Shown piece after piece: positions 1 through 10,957 of a DNA stretch of 64,000 nt. The DNA is from JAXMCI01 sp046349435 (GTDB taxonomy: Bacteria; Pseudomonadota; Alphaproteobacteria; Dongiales; Dongiaceae), in NCBI GenBank assembly GCA_046349435.1, contig JAXMCI010000006.1, forward strand, positions 62,001 through 126,000, given 5' to 3'. The translations under genes and the position numbers were made by a program. The notes below the pieces were generated by a model, which did not search any database, was not told where the DNA came from, and saw only the letters and a list, made by a program, of their open reading frames with translations. Each line of letters begins with the position of its first letter. The first letter of the stretch is position 1.

Positions 1-145
1 CGGCTCCCGCTTGCCGCATCTGTCGGCGGAGGTTCGTCACCTCCCCCACCGTCATGCCGGAATTGTGGGTGATCACCACCAACATGTTCCGGCTGAAGGT
101 CTGATGCAGGGCGGCAACCAGCGATTCCTTACCCGATCGGTCCAC
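1..145 (-). CDS. rplJ: Ribosomal protein L10 (uL10), N-terminal part
   Basis: This is the first 48 codons of L10, the stalk-base protein that carries L7/L12 on the large ribosomal subunit; the rest lies beyond the window. Reading starts at a GTG at 143-145 and gives a typical L10 N-terminus: a Glu/Ser-Leu-Val-Ala segment, a V-V-I-T-H strand, then MTV...L-R-R-Q-M-R, the hallmark that precedes the first helix-strand turn. A GGAG Shine-Dalgarno sits at 153-156, seven bases upstream, and supports the GTG start. It follows rplA on the same strand after a long leader, the usual rplKA-rplJL order. Only the end of the window truncates it. Confidence 0.9.
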   Translation of the reverse strand, partial: MDRSGKESLVAALHQTFSRNMLVVITHNSGMTVGEVTNLRRQMRQAGA

Positions 146-481
146 TGATCGTCTCCGATGCCGTCGGCCGCCGGATGGACCCCGAAGGGGGAACCCGCCG
201 GCCGGTTTGCACTTGGACCTTCCGGAACGGCCCGGAAGATCCGGTGGGCCTGTCCCAGAAGTTCAAGTCGCCCTGCCGCCGCTCCGTGAGGGGGCGACGG
301 TCGAACTGCTTGACCTCCTGTCTCATGCAGGCCTGGCGTTTAAGCCGGCCGGACACGCCGGGCACGGCACCTGCAGTCTCGGACAGGGTGGCGGAAGCTT
401 GCCTCCGGGGATCCCGGGAGCGCCCTTCCGCCGCCGCCGGCAGCCCGGAGGCGGCCGGTGGATCTCTTGAGGCGACGCCGG
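146..481 (-). promoter_or_regulatory. rplJ leader (probable L10/L12 autoregulation region)
   Basis: This is a 336-nt non-coding stretch between rplA and rplJ; I see no credible gene in it on either strand. As minus-strand RNA it can form several hairpins. One has perfect 7-bp arms (CTTCCGG/CCGGAAG, plus-strand 219-225 and 232-238). Another is a C-run/G-run hairpin around 181-195, just before the rplJ ribosome binding site. In other bacteria the L10-L12 complex binds the rplJ leader and represses translation. The length and position fit that role, but no family-level consensus was checked, so the regulatory call is an inference. Confidence 0.55.
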
Positions 482-1180
482 TCAGCTCGCGCCGACCACC
501 GTGCCGATCTCCAGCTTCAGGCCCGGCCCCATGGTCGAGCTCAGCGACACCTTGCGGATGTAGGTGCCCTTGGCGCCGCTCGGCTTGGCCCGGTTGATCG
601 CCCCGACGAACGCCTTGACGTTGTCGGCCAGCGCCGCCTCGGTGAAGCTCGCCTTGCCGACGCCGGCATGGATGATGCCCGCCTTCTCGGCGCGGAACTC
701 GACCTGGCCGCCCTTGGCGGCGCGCACCGCCTCGGCGACGTCGGCGGTCACCGTGCCGAGCTTCGGGTTCGGCATCAGGCCGCGCGGGCCCAGCACCTTG
801 CCGAGCCGGCCGACGATGGCCATCATGTCCGGCGTCGCGATGCAGCGGTCGAAGTCCATCTGGCCGCCCTGCACCTTCTCCGCCAGGTCCTCGGCGCCGA
901 CCAGGTCGGCCCCGGCCTCCTGCGCCTGGCGGGCCTTGTCGCCGCGGGCGAAGACCGCGACGCGCAGGCTCTTGCCGGTGCCGTGCGGCAGCATGACGAC
1001 GCCGCGCACGTTCTGGTCGGCGTGGCGCGGGTCGATGCCGAGATTCATCGCCAGCTCGACGGTCTCGTCGAACTTGGCCTTGGCGCGCTCCTTGATCATC
1101 TTCACGGCCTCGTCGAGGCCGTAGAAGCGGTCGCGGTCGATGCCCTCGTAGGCGTTGCGCAGACGCTTGCCCTTCGCCAT
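482..1180 (-). CDS. rplA: Ribosomal protein L1 (uL1)
   Basis: L1 forms the mobile stalk at the ribosomal E site and binds 23S rRNA. The 232-residue protein is the normal length. It has the MAKGKR-type start, the ELAMNLGIDPRHADQ segment, LPHGTGK, and the G-x-L-G-x-V-LGPRGLMPNPK-GTVT core (about residues 122-146) that is diagnostic for L1. The start lies 5 bp after rplK, so the two genes are one operon and are very likely translationally coupled. L1 often represses its own rplKA message by binding near the rplK start; nothing here contradicts that, but the site was not modelled. Confidence 0.97.
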   Translation of the reverse strand: MAKGKRLRNAYEGIDRDRFYGLDEAVKMIKERAKAKFDETVELAMNLGIDPRHADQNVRGVVMLPHGTGKSLRVAVFARGDKARQAQEAGADLVGAEDLAEKVQGGQMDFDRCIATPDMMAIVGRLGKVLGPRGLMPNPKLGTVTADVAEAVRAAKGGQVEFRAEKAGIIHAGVGKASFTEAALADNVKAFVGAINRAKPSGAKGTYIRKVSLSSTMGPGLKLEIGTVVGAS

Positions 1181-1185
1181 CGCGG

Positions 1186-1614
1186 TTACTCCACCACTTC
1201 CAGGCCCATCGAGCGGGCCGTGCCACGGATCATCTGGGCCGCCGCATCGACGTCGGCGGCGTTCAGGTCGGCCATCTTCTGCTGCGCGATGGTGCGCACC
1301 TGCTCCATCGTCACCTTGCCGACGAAGCCGCGGCCCGGCGTCTGCGAGCCCTTGTCCAGGCCCGCCGCCTTGCGCAGGAAGTAGCTGGCCGGCGGCGTCT
1401 TGGTGACGAAGGTGAAGGAGCGGTCGGCAAAGGCGGTGATCACCACCGGGATCGGCATGCCGGGCTCCAGCGACTGCGTCGCCGCGTTGAACTCCTTGCA
1501 GAACGCCATGATGTTGAGCCCGCGCTGGCCGAGCGCGGGACCCACCGGCGGCGAGGGGTTCGCCTTGCCCGCCGGGATCTGCAGCTTGATGTAGCCTTCG
1601 ATCTTCTTCGCCAT
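1186..1614 (-). CDS. rplK: Ribosomal protein L11 (uL11)
   Basis: L11 binds the GTPase-associated centre of 23S rRNA and is needed for the RelA response. The 142-residue protein carries the classic N-terminal PSPPVGPALGQRGLNIM segment (about 21-37), the TPP-ASYFL linker and the C-terminal rRNA-binding domain. A GAGGG Shine-Dalgarno precedes the ATG. A 166-nt gap separates it from nusG and contains a GC-rich ACGGCA/TGCCGT hairpin just upstream of the ribosome binding site; this may be part of an L1- or promoter-related control region. Confidence 0.97.
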   Translation of the reverse strand: MAKKIEGYIKLQIPAGKANPSPPVGPALGQRGLNIMAFCKEFNAATQSLEPGMPIPVVITAFADRSFTFVTKTPPASYFLRKAAGLDKGSQTPGRGFVGKVTMEQVRTIAQQKMADLNAADVDAAAQMIRGTARSMGLEVVE

Positions 1615-1780
1615 GTCTGGCCCTCAGTCCTCAAAATCCGTACGGCAACCCGCCCGGAGGGGGCTGCCGTAGCCGGGGCCCGACGGCCCCGCTGGGGTGC
1701 GCGGTTCGTCGGCCCTGGCTGGCCTCCCGCGCGGGTGAAACGCCCGAATTGCCGCCGTCGCGGCGCCGGGCGCTGCCGGG

Positions 1781-2311
1781 CTAGAGCTTCTCGACCTGCG
1801 AGTACTCCAGCTCGACCGGGGTGGCGCGGCCGAAGATGGACACCGCCACCTTGAGCCGCCCCTTCTCCTCGTCGACCTCCTCGACCATCCCGTTGAAGGA
1901 GGTGAAGGGGCCGTCCGAAACGCGCACCTGCTCGCCGATCTCGAAGATGATCGAGGGCTTCGGCCGCTCGATCCCCTCCTGCACCTGATGCTGGATCCGC
2001 GCCGCCTCGGCGTCGCTGATCGGGGTCGGGCGGCCCTTGCCGCCGAGGAAGCCGGTGACCTTCGGGGTGTTCTTGACGAGATGCCAGGTCTCGTCGGTCA
2101 TCTCCATCTTGATCAGCACGTAGCCGGGGAAGAACTTCCGCTCGGCATTGACCTTGGTGCCGCGGCGCAGCTCGACGACCTCCTCGGTCGGCACCAGCAC
2201 CTCGACGAACTGGTCGGCCATGGCCTTCTGCTCGGCCTGCTCGCGGATCGACTGGGCGACCTTGCGCTCGAAACCGGAATAGACGTGGACGACGTACCAG
2301 CGGGCGGTCAT
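1781..2311 (-). CDS. nusG: Transcription termination/antitermination factor NusG
   Basis: NusG bridges RNA polymerase to Rho or to ribosomal protein S10. The 176-residue protein has the N-terminal NGN domain beginning TARWYVVHVYSGFE, the FFPGYVLIKMEM strand, a GFLGG motif before the linker, and a C-terminal KOW domain (VSDGPF-SFNG-VEEV, about residues 124-150). It begins 1 bp after the secE stop codon, so it is co-transcribed and probably coupled. Length and residues are standard, with no oddity. Confidence 0.97.
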   Translation of the reverse strand: MTARWYVVHVYSGFERKVAQSIREQAEQKAMADQFVEVLVPTEEVVELRRGTKVNAERKFFPGYVLIKMEMTDETWHLVKNTPKVTGFLGGKGRPTPISDAEAARIQHQVQEGIERPKPSIIFEIGEQVRVSDGPFTSFNGMVEEVDEEKGRLKVAVSIFGRATPVELEYSQVEKL

Positions 2312-2312
2312 C

Positions 2313-2516
2313 TCAGGCTCCGTGCCCGAGCCCGAGGATGTAGGTCACCCCGGTGCCCAGGATATAGTCGACCAGCAGGAAGAACAGCGACGTCACGATG
2401 ACCATGAGGAAGACCATGGCCGAGGTGACGATGGTCTCCTTGCGGCTCGGCCAGGTCACCTTGGCGACTTCCTGCCGGACCTGCTGGTAGAACTGGATGG
2501 GTGTAATCTTCGCCAT
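2313..2516 (-). CDS. secE: Preprotein translocase subunit SecE
   Basis: SecE clamps the SecY channel in the inner membrane. I place the start at the ATG at 2514-2516, giving 67 residues, the short single-helix SecE found in alphaproteobacteria; upstream codons run into tRNA-Trp. The protein has an amphipathic N-terminal segment, then the conserved V-x-W-P-S-R-K-E motif (about 20-27) and one transmembrane helix (about 34-56). It sits between tRNA-Trp and nusG, its usual place. Confidence 0.93.
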   Translation of the reverse strand: MAKITPIQFYQQVRQEVAKVTWPSRKETIVTSAMVFLMVIVTSLFFLLVDYILGTGVTYILGLGHGA

Positions 2517-2561
2517 GATGCCTTGTCTCAGCGCTCCGCGGCCCGGACCCGGGCCCTGTCG

Positions 2562-2638
2562 TGGCAGGAGTGGAGGGACTCGAACCCCCAACCCCCGGTT
2601 TTGGAGACCGGTGCTCTAGCCAGTTGAGCTACACTCCT
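2562..2638 (-). tRNA. tRNA-Trp (CCA anticodon)
   Basis: A 77-nt cloverleaf with encoded 3' CCA. The 7-bp acceptor stem is AGGAGTG/CACTCCT, the anticodon stem CCGGT/ACCGG encloses loop CTCCAAA (anticodon CCA), and the T arm has the TTCGAGT loop. It lies between tuf and secE, a common alphaproteobacterial arrangement, and must be processed out of the same transcript. Confidence 0.97.
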
Positions 2639-2679
2639 ATCGGCCACGCGGAGACGCCTGCCTGGCGATCCTCGGAACC

Positions 2680-3870
<1,191 letters not shown>

Positions 3871-3951
3871 CGCTAGTCCTGCTTCTCCTCGCCGGCCGAT
3901 CGCAGCCGTCAGTTCACTTCGTCCAACGTCTCGCCTGCCGGGTCACCGGTC

Positions 3952-4026
<75 letters not shown>

Positions 4027-4095
4027 GTGCCCGACGAACCTGCCTTCGACTCTGGCCGTCCCGCTGTCCGACTCGTCGCGACCGCCGGCGGGGCC

Positions 4096-4181
4096 TGGTG
4101 GAGGGGGTAGGATTCGAACCTACGTAGGCTGACGCCAACGGGTTTACAGCCCGTCCCCTTTAGCCACTCGGGCACCCCTCC
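4096..4181 (-). tRNA. tRNA-Tyr (GTA anticodon)
   Basis: An 86-nt class II tRNA with the long variable arm typical of bacterial tRNA-Tyr and encoded CCA. The acceptor stem is GGAGGGG/CCCCTCC and the anticodon loop is CTGTAAA (anticodon GTA). It is the first gene of the tRNA-tuf-secE-nusG transcript. Confidence 0.97.
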
Positions 4182-4214
4182 GCCCCGCCGCTACGGCCTC
4201 GCGGCGGAGTCGCG

Positions 4215-4243
4215 AACTATCGAGATTTAGGGTTGCCTGTCAA
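4215..4243 (-). promoter_or_regulatory. Sigma70-type promoter of the tRNA-tuf operon
   Basis: On the minus strand a perfect -35 hexamer TTGACA (4238-4243) is followed, after exactly 17 bp, by a -10-like ATAGTT (4215-4220). It lies about 35 bp upstream of tRNA-Tyr in a locally AT-richer patch, which is unusual in this GC-rich window. Strength and start site are inferred, not measured. Confidence 0.7.
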
Positions 4244-4349
4244 CGTCAAAACATACAAAACCAACGCCAATCGCCTGGACCCGCGTGGGAGCCCGACGAC
4301 GAGGCGTTGGGGACCGCCCGAAAACACCAGCCTAACATAAGGGAATCCC

Positions 4350-5243
4350 GTGGCAAAACGCAAGTGGCAGCCGGCACGGCCCGGCGGACGGCCGGCAGAG
4401 CGCGTGCCGGAGCGCCGGCCGGAGCGCCCGGCAGAGCGCCAGGCAGAGCGCCCGGCCGCCCCGCCGCCGAATCGCGGGCACGGGGCTGCTCCCGGCGGCG
4501 CCGGCGGCTACTGGATCTATGGCCGGCACGCCGTCGAGGCGGCGCTCGCCAACCCTGCGCGCCGCCTCCGCCGTCTGGCGGTCGCCGAGGGCGACGGCCC
4601 GCCGGAGGAGCTGGCGGCACTGCTCGAGCGCCGCGCGCGCGATGCCGGGATCGCCGTCGAGCGACCGGAGCGCGCCGCGCTCGCCCGGCTGCTGCCTGCC
4701 GACGCGGTGCACCAGGGCCTCGCCGCCCGGGTCGAGCCGCTCGCCGAGACCGACCTCGGCGACCTGCTCGACGCGCTCGCCGGGCCGGAGCCGGCCACCC
4801 TGCTGGTTCTCGACCGCGTCACCGACCCGCACAATGTCGGCGCGGTGCTGCGCTCGGCCGCCGCCTTCGGCGCCGCCGCGGTGATCCTGACCGAGCGCCA
4901 CGCCGCCCCGGAATCGGGCAGCCTCGCCAAGGCCGCCTCCGGGGCGCTGGAGCACGTCCCGCTGATCCGCGTCGGCAACCTCGCCCGGGCGCTGGAGGAC
5001 ATCAAGCAAGGCGGCTTCTGGACCGTCGGGCTGGCCGCCGAGGCGGAGCGCACGCTGGCCGCGGTGGCGCCCTCCGGCCGGGTCGCCCTGGTGCTGGGCG
5101 CCGAGGGCGAGGGGCTGCGGCGCCTGACCCGCGAGCGCTGCGACCTGCTGGCCCGGCTGCCGACCGGCGGCCCGATCGCCCACCTCAACGTCTCCAACGC
5201 CGCCGCCGTCGCCCTCTACGAGGTCGCCCGGGGCCAGGCCTGA
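4350..5243 (+). CDS. rlmB: 23S rRNA 2'-O-methyltransferase of the TrmH/SpoU family (RlmB type)
   Basis: This enzyme probably methylates G2251 in 23S rRNA using S-adenosylmethionine. The start is a GTG with AAGGGA upstream. Residues 1-52 are a low-complexity Arg/Pro/Glu/Ala tail with repeated PERP/AERP units. The SpoU substrate-binding domain then begins at YWIYGRHAVEAAL (about 54-66). The SPOUT catalytic domain contains DRVTDPHNVGAVLRSA (about 153-168), LVLGAEGEGL and the C-terminal knot motif P-I-AHLNVSNAAAVALYE. The 297 residues are longer than E. coli RlmB (about 243) because of the basic tail. It is divergent from the tRNA-Tyr promoter and convergent with the next gene. Confidence 0.9.
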   Translation: MAKRKWQPARPGGRPAERVPERRPERPAERQAERPAAPPPNRGHGAAPGGAGGYWIYGRHAVEAALANPARRLRRLAVAEGDGPPEELAALLERRARDAGIAVERPERAALARLLPADAVHQGLAARVEPLAETDLGDLLDALAGPEPATLLVLDRVTDPHNVGAVLRSAAAFGAAAVILTERHAAPESGSLAKAASGALEHVPLIRVGNLARALEDIKQGGFWTVGLAAEAERTLAAVAPSGRVALVLGAEGEGLRRLTRERCDLLARLPTGGPIAHLNVSNAAAVALYEVARGQA

Positions 5244-5259
5244 TCGCCTGTCGGCCGGC

Positions 5260-5814
5260 TCAGAAGCTCGGCGGCGTGCAGGCGGTCACCACCTCGCATT
5301 CCTCGGCGCCGATGTTGCGGAAGCGGTGCGGCAGGCGACTGTCGAAATAGTAGGCGTCGCCGGGGCCGAGCTCGCGGCGGCGGCCGCCGACGGTGACCTC
5401 GAGGCGGCCGCGCAGCACCACGCCGCCCTCCTCCGACTCGTGATGCAGCATCGCCTCGCCGGTATCGGCGCCGGGCTGGTAGCGCTCGTGCAGGATCTGC
5501 AGGGCGCGGCCGGAGAGGTCGGCGCCGACCTGGCGGTAGGAGATCGCGCCGCCGGCCAGCTCGACCAGCTCGGCCGCCGCGAAGAAGACTTCCGGCGGTG
5601 CCGGCGTCTCGCCGCCGAAGAAGGCCGCCAGGCTGACCGGCAGCCCGTCCAGCACCTTCTTCAGCAGCCCGACCGAGGGGCTGCTGCGGTTCTGCTCGAT
5701 CAGCGAGATGGTGGCGTTGCTGACCGCGGCGCGCTTGGCCAGCTCGCGCTGCGACAGGCCGGCGGCGAGCCGCAGCTGGCGCAGCCGGGCGCCGACGTCG
5801 AACGAGCCTTCCAT
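5260..5814 (-). CDS. puuR: XRE-family repressor with cupin sensor domain, PuuR-like
   Basis: This is a cytoplasmic DNA-binding regulator: a helix-turn-helix (about residues 8-62; the GLSQRELA...SNATISLIEQ core) followed by a cupin domain (about 105-175; H-x-E-x-EGG and PGDAYYF). At 184 residues it matches E. coli PuuR, the putrescine-responsive repressor of the Puu pathway. It is divergent from a pyruvate-type aminotransferase and lies near puuA, puuB and pot genes. A palindrome 16 bp upstream of its start is the likely operator, so it probably represses itself and its neighbour. The ligand (putrescine or another amine) is inferred from context. Confidence 0.8.
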   Translation of the reverse strand: MEGSFDVGARLRQLRLAAGLSQRELAKRAAVSNATISLIEQNRSSPSVGLLKKVLDGLPVSLAAFFGGETPAPPEVFFAAAELVELAGGAISYRQVGADLSGRALQILHERYQPGADTGEAMLHHESEEGGVVLRGRLEVTVGGRRRELGPGDAYYFDSRLPHRFRNIGAEECEVVTACTPPSF

Positions 5815-5830
5815 GGCAGGACCGTTAATT

Positions 5831-5850
5831 CTGTTCGATATTCCGAACAG
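5831..5850. promoter_or_regulatory. Palindromic operator between puuR-like gene and aminotransferase
   Basis: The arms CTGTTCG (5831-5837) and CGAACAG (5844-5850) are perfect inverted 7-mers around a 6-nt spacer. They are flanked by imperfectly spaced outer GTTA/TAAC half-sites (5824-5827 and 5852-5855). The site lies between the divergent regulator and aminotransferase genes, where a dimeric repressor would control both. I did not find a second clear copy in front of the other polyamine genes. Confidence 0.6.
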
Positions 5851-5981
5851 CTAACCCGCCATCCACTGGCTGGCAAGCAGGTATTCGGGACAGAACCGGC
5901 GACCCACTTCGGGCTATGTGCAGTTTCCTGAGCATGATAGGATCGGCCGCACCCATCCTCCCAGCGAAATCGAGCCCTGCC

Positions 5982-7325
<1,344 letters not shown>

Positions 7326-7350
7326 CGGCGGCCGTCGCTCGCGCCTCGAC

Positions 7351-7382
7351 GCGCCGGCCCGGGCAGCCGCCCGGGCCGGCGC
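7351..7382. terminator. Perfect 14-bp hairpin between aminotransferase and ald
   Basis: The arms GCGCCGGCCCGGGC (7351-7364) and GCCCGGGCCGGCGC (7369-7382) pair perfectly around a 4-nt AGCC loop; a short TTT follows at 7389-7391. On the RNA this is a very stable stem, but the U-tract is poor, so it may act as a partial terminator or an mRNA 3'-end stabiliser rather than a full intrinsic terminator. Confidence 0.6.
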
Positions 7383-7410
7383 AGTCCGTTTCGACCAGGG
7401 AGTTTCTCGA

Positions 7411-8525
<1,115 letters not shown>

Positions 8526-8529
<4 letters not shown>

Positions 8530-9044
8530 CCACGGCGCTGCTGCTGATCGACATCCAGCGGGGCATGTTCGGCCCCGCCGAGGTCTGCCACGCGCCGGAA
8601 CGGCTGCTCGCCGGCGCGGGCAGCCTGCTGGCCCGTGCCCGGACGGCCGGCATCCCGGTCTTGCACGTCCAGCACTGCGACGCCGACGGCTCGCTCGCCC
8701 ATCGCAGCGAGGGCTGGCAGATCCACCCGGCGGTGGCGCCCGCCGCCGGCGAGCCGGTGCTCGAGAAGTGGGCCTGCAGCGCCTTCTTCGAGACCGGGCT
8801 GGACGACCGGCTCCGCGCCGCCGGCATCGATGCGCTGGCGATCGCCGGCCTGCAGACCGAGTTCTGCGTCGACACCGCCTGCCGCGTCGCCCAGACGCTG
8901 GGCTACCGCGTCACCCTGGCGGCGGACGCCCACTCGACCTTCGACAGCCCGCTGCTGCCGGCCGAGCGGATCGTCGCGCACCACAACCGGACGCTCGCCG
9001 GCATCGTCGCCCGCGTCGCGCCGGCGGCGGAGATCGCGTTCTAG
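8526..9044 (+). CDS. Isochorismatase-family cysteine hydrolase
   Basis: A 172-residue hydrolase of the isochorismatase/nicotinamidase fold. The catalytic triad is visible as Asp9 (LLIDIQ), Lys81 (LEKWACSAF) and Cys114 (LQTEFCVDTACR), and the cis-peptide region IAGLQTE is normal. The start is TTG, overlapping the ald stop (TTGA), so it is coupled to ald. Such enzymes hydrolyse amides, imides or enol ethers (ureidoacrylate, maleamate, nicotinamide). Next to a deaminating alanine dehydrogenase an amidase role is plausible, but the substrate is unknown. Confidence 0.85.
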
Positions 9045-10288
9045 CCCTTGCGGTTCAGGCTCTCGACCTCGAAGCCGGCGAGCCGGCGGTAGTCCTGGGT
9101 GATCGCCTCGAGCTCGGCCGGGCTGATCAGCCCGGCGACCTCGACGTCGCGGCCGCCGCTGCGCTCGTGCGCCAGCAGCAGCACGCGTTCCGGCCCGAAC
9201 TGCCGGTTGCTCAGGATCACCGCGGTGGTCGCCGGCCGTCGCTCGGCCTCGTAGCGGGCCAGCGCCGCCGGCACGTCGCCGCCGCTCGTCGCCAGGGCCG
9301 CGGCCAGCGCCTCGGCGTCGAGGATCGCCTGCGAGGCGCCGTTCGAGCCGATCGGGTACATCGGGTGGGCGGCGTCGCCGAGCAGGGTGGCGCGGCCGAA
9401 GCTCCAGCGCGGCAGCGGGTCGCGGTCGACCATCGGGTACTCGAAGATCGTCTCGGTCGCCGCGATCAGCGCCGGAAAATCGAGGAACGGGAAGCGCCAG
9501 TCGTCGAAATGGCGGAGCACCTCCTCCTTGTCGCCGCGGCGCTGCCAGTCGGCCGCGCGCCAGGGCTGCGGCTCCGCGATCCGCAGCTCCGCCACCCAGT
9601 TGATCAGCGCGCGGCCGCGCCGCGCCGCCTCGGCCGAGATCGGGTAGATCACCGCCTTCTGGTCCCAGTGCCCGGCCATCACCATGGTGCGGCCGTCGAG
9701 GAACGGCCCGGCCTCCACGGCGCCGCGCCACATCATCGTGCCGGCGAAGAGCGGCGGCCCTTCCGCCGCGTAGAAGTGCCGGCGCAAGGTCGAGCGCACG
9801 CCGTCGCAGCCGACCAGCAGGTCGCCGCGCGCCCGGCCGCGCTCGGCGCCGCTCGCCCGGTCGACGAGCCGGGCCTCGATGCCCTCGCCGGTCTCGGCAT
9901 ACTCCGCCAGGTGGTGGCCGAGCCGGATGGCGCCCTCGCCCAGCCGCTCGCGCACCGCTGCGGCGAGCAGCGCCTGCAGCCGGCCGCGATGGATCGAGTA
10001 TTGCGGCCAGCGGAAGCCCGCCGCCTCGCCGCGCGGATCGGCATGGATCGACCGGCCGAAGCGCGTGAGATAGCGCAGCTCCCGGGTCGGGATGCCGGTC
10101 CCGGCCAGCGCCGCACCCAGCCCGAGCCCGATCAGCTCGCGGGCGCCGTGCGGCAGCAGGTTGATGCCGACGCCGAGCTCGGTCAGCTCGCGCGCGCTCT
10201 CGAACAGCGTCGCCTGGATGCCGCGCGCCGCCAGCTTCAGCGCCAGGGTGAGGCCGCCGATCCCGGCACCGGCCACCAGGGCCCGCAT
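9041..10288 (-). CDS. FAD-dependent aromatic monooxygenase-like oxidoreductase
   Basis: A group A flavoprotein hydroxylase of 415 residues. The N-terminal dinucleotide motif is GAGIGGLTLALKL (about 7-19), the NADPH-linked DG motif is LLVGCDGVRS (about 164-173), and the C-terminal FAD motif is GDAAHPMYPIGSNGASQA. The family includes the PhzS-type flavin oxidoreductases as well as salicylate hydroxylase relatives. It is convergent with the isochorismatase-like gene and overlaps its last bases (shared CTAG). The secreted protein gene upstream is on the same strand. The substrate is unknown; the link to the polyamine genes is only positional. Confidence 0.8.
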   Translation of the reverse strand: MRALVAGAGIGGLTLALKLAARGIQATLFESARELTELGVGINLLPHGARELIGLGLGAALAGTGIPTRELRYLTRFGRSIHADPRGEAAGFRWPQYSIHRGRLQALLAAAVRERLGEGAIRLGHHLAEYAETGEGIEARLVDRASGAERGRARGDLLVGCDGVRSTLRRHFYAAEGPPLFAGTMMWRGAVEAGPFLDGRTMVMAGHWDQKAVIYPISAEAARRGRALINWVAELRIAEPQPWRAADWQRRGDKEEVLRHFDDWRFPFLDFPALIAATETIFEYPMVDRDPLPRWSFGRATLLGDAAHPMYPIGSNGASQAILDAEALAAALATSGGDVPAALARYEAERRPATTAVILSNRQFGPERVLLLAHERSGGRDVEVAGLISPAELEAITQDYRRLAGFEVESLNRKG

Positions 10289-10355
10289 CCCACGCCTCCC
10301 GTCCCGCTCTCGCCGATCATAGCGCGTCCGGCGGAGCGGCGCTCAGCCGGCGACC

Positions 10356-10823
10356 CTACCGCCCTCCGCCGGCGCCGAGATCGAGCGCCTCGTAGCCGGT
10401 CCAGGTGCCGCCCTCGTCGCCCCAGATGCGGAAGCCGCGCACGCAGAGCGATCTCGCTCCCGCCAGCAGCGCCGGATCGTCGGCGGGCAGCAGGAGCAGC
10501 AGCCGGGCCGGCCGCGGGGCTCCGTCCTCGGGCCGTCCGAGCAGCCGGTTGATGAGAACGGCCGTGGCATCCTCGATGCCGGTATAGCCCCCGAGTTCGA
10601 TACGGAAGCGGGCCGGGAAGTGCCGCTCCTTCCCGAGCGTACCCGACGCGCCCGGAATGGCGGCCACGCTGGCCGGCGGGCTCCAGGCGTAGGAGCGGAT
10701 CTCGCCGCAGATGTCGACCGGCGCGAAGGGCGGCAAGGGCGCGGCCCGGCTCGCGCCGGCGACAAGCAGTGCGATGGCCAACGGCAGCGCCCGCCACGCC
10801 CTGCCGGCGCGCCTGTGCGCCAT
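10356..10823 (-). CDS. Small secreted protein of unknown function
   Basis: I choose the ATG at 10821-10823 because a GGAG lies just upstream and a clean signal peptide follows (basic start, hydrophobic LPLAIALLVAG, cleavage after ASRA at about residue 27). The mature protein is about 128 residues with two cysteines (in VDICGEI and SLCVRG), several prolines and a Gly-rich C-terminus. No family was recognised. It is divergent from the lectin-like CVNH gene, and both products would be exported, so a shared surface or periplasmic role is possible. Confidence 0.65.
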   Translation of the reverse strand: MAHRRAGRAWRALPLAIALLVAGASRAAPLPPFAPVDICGEIRSYAWSPPASVAAIPGASGTLGKERHFPARFRIELGGYTGIEDATAVLINRLLGRPEDGAPRPARLLLLLPADDPALLAGARSLCVRGFRIWGDEGGTWTGYEALDLGAGGGR

Positions 10824-10957
10824 GACTCCGCCCTCCGCCGATTGCACCCGCAATGCAGGGTCGGCCAAGCCGCCGGCGAGCCGAATGATGCAGATCAATG
10901 CCATGGCTTGGCAGTGGCACCAGCGTGGCCGGTGTCGGGAACCGGGGAGCAATGCCG

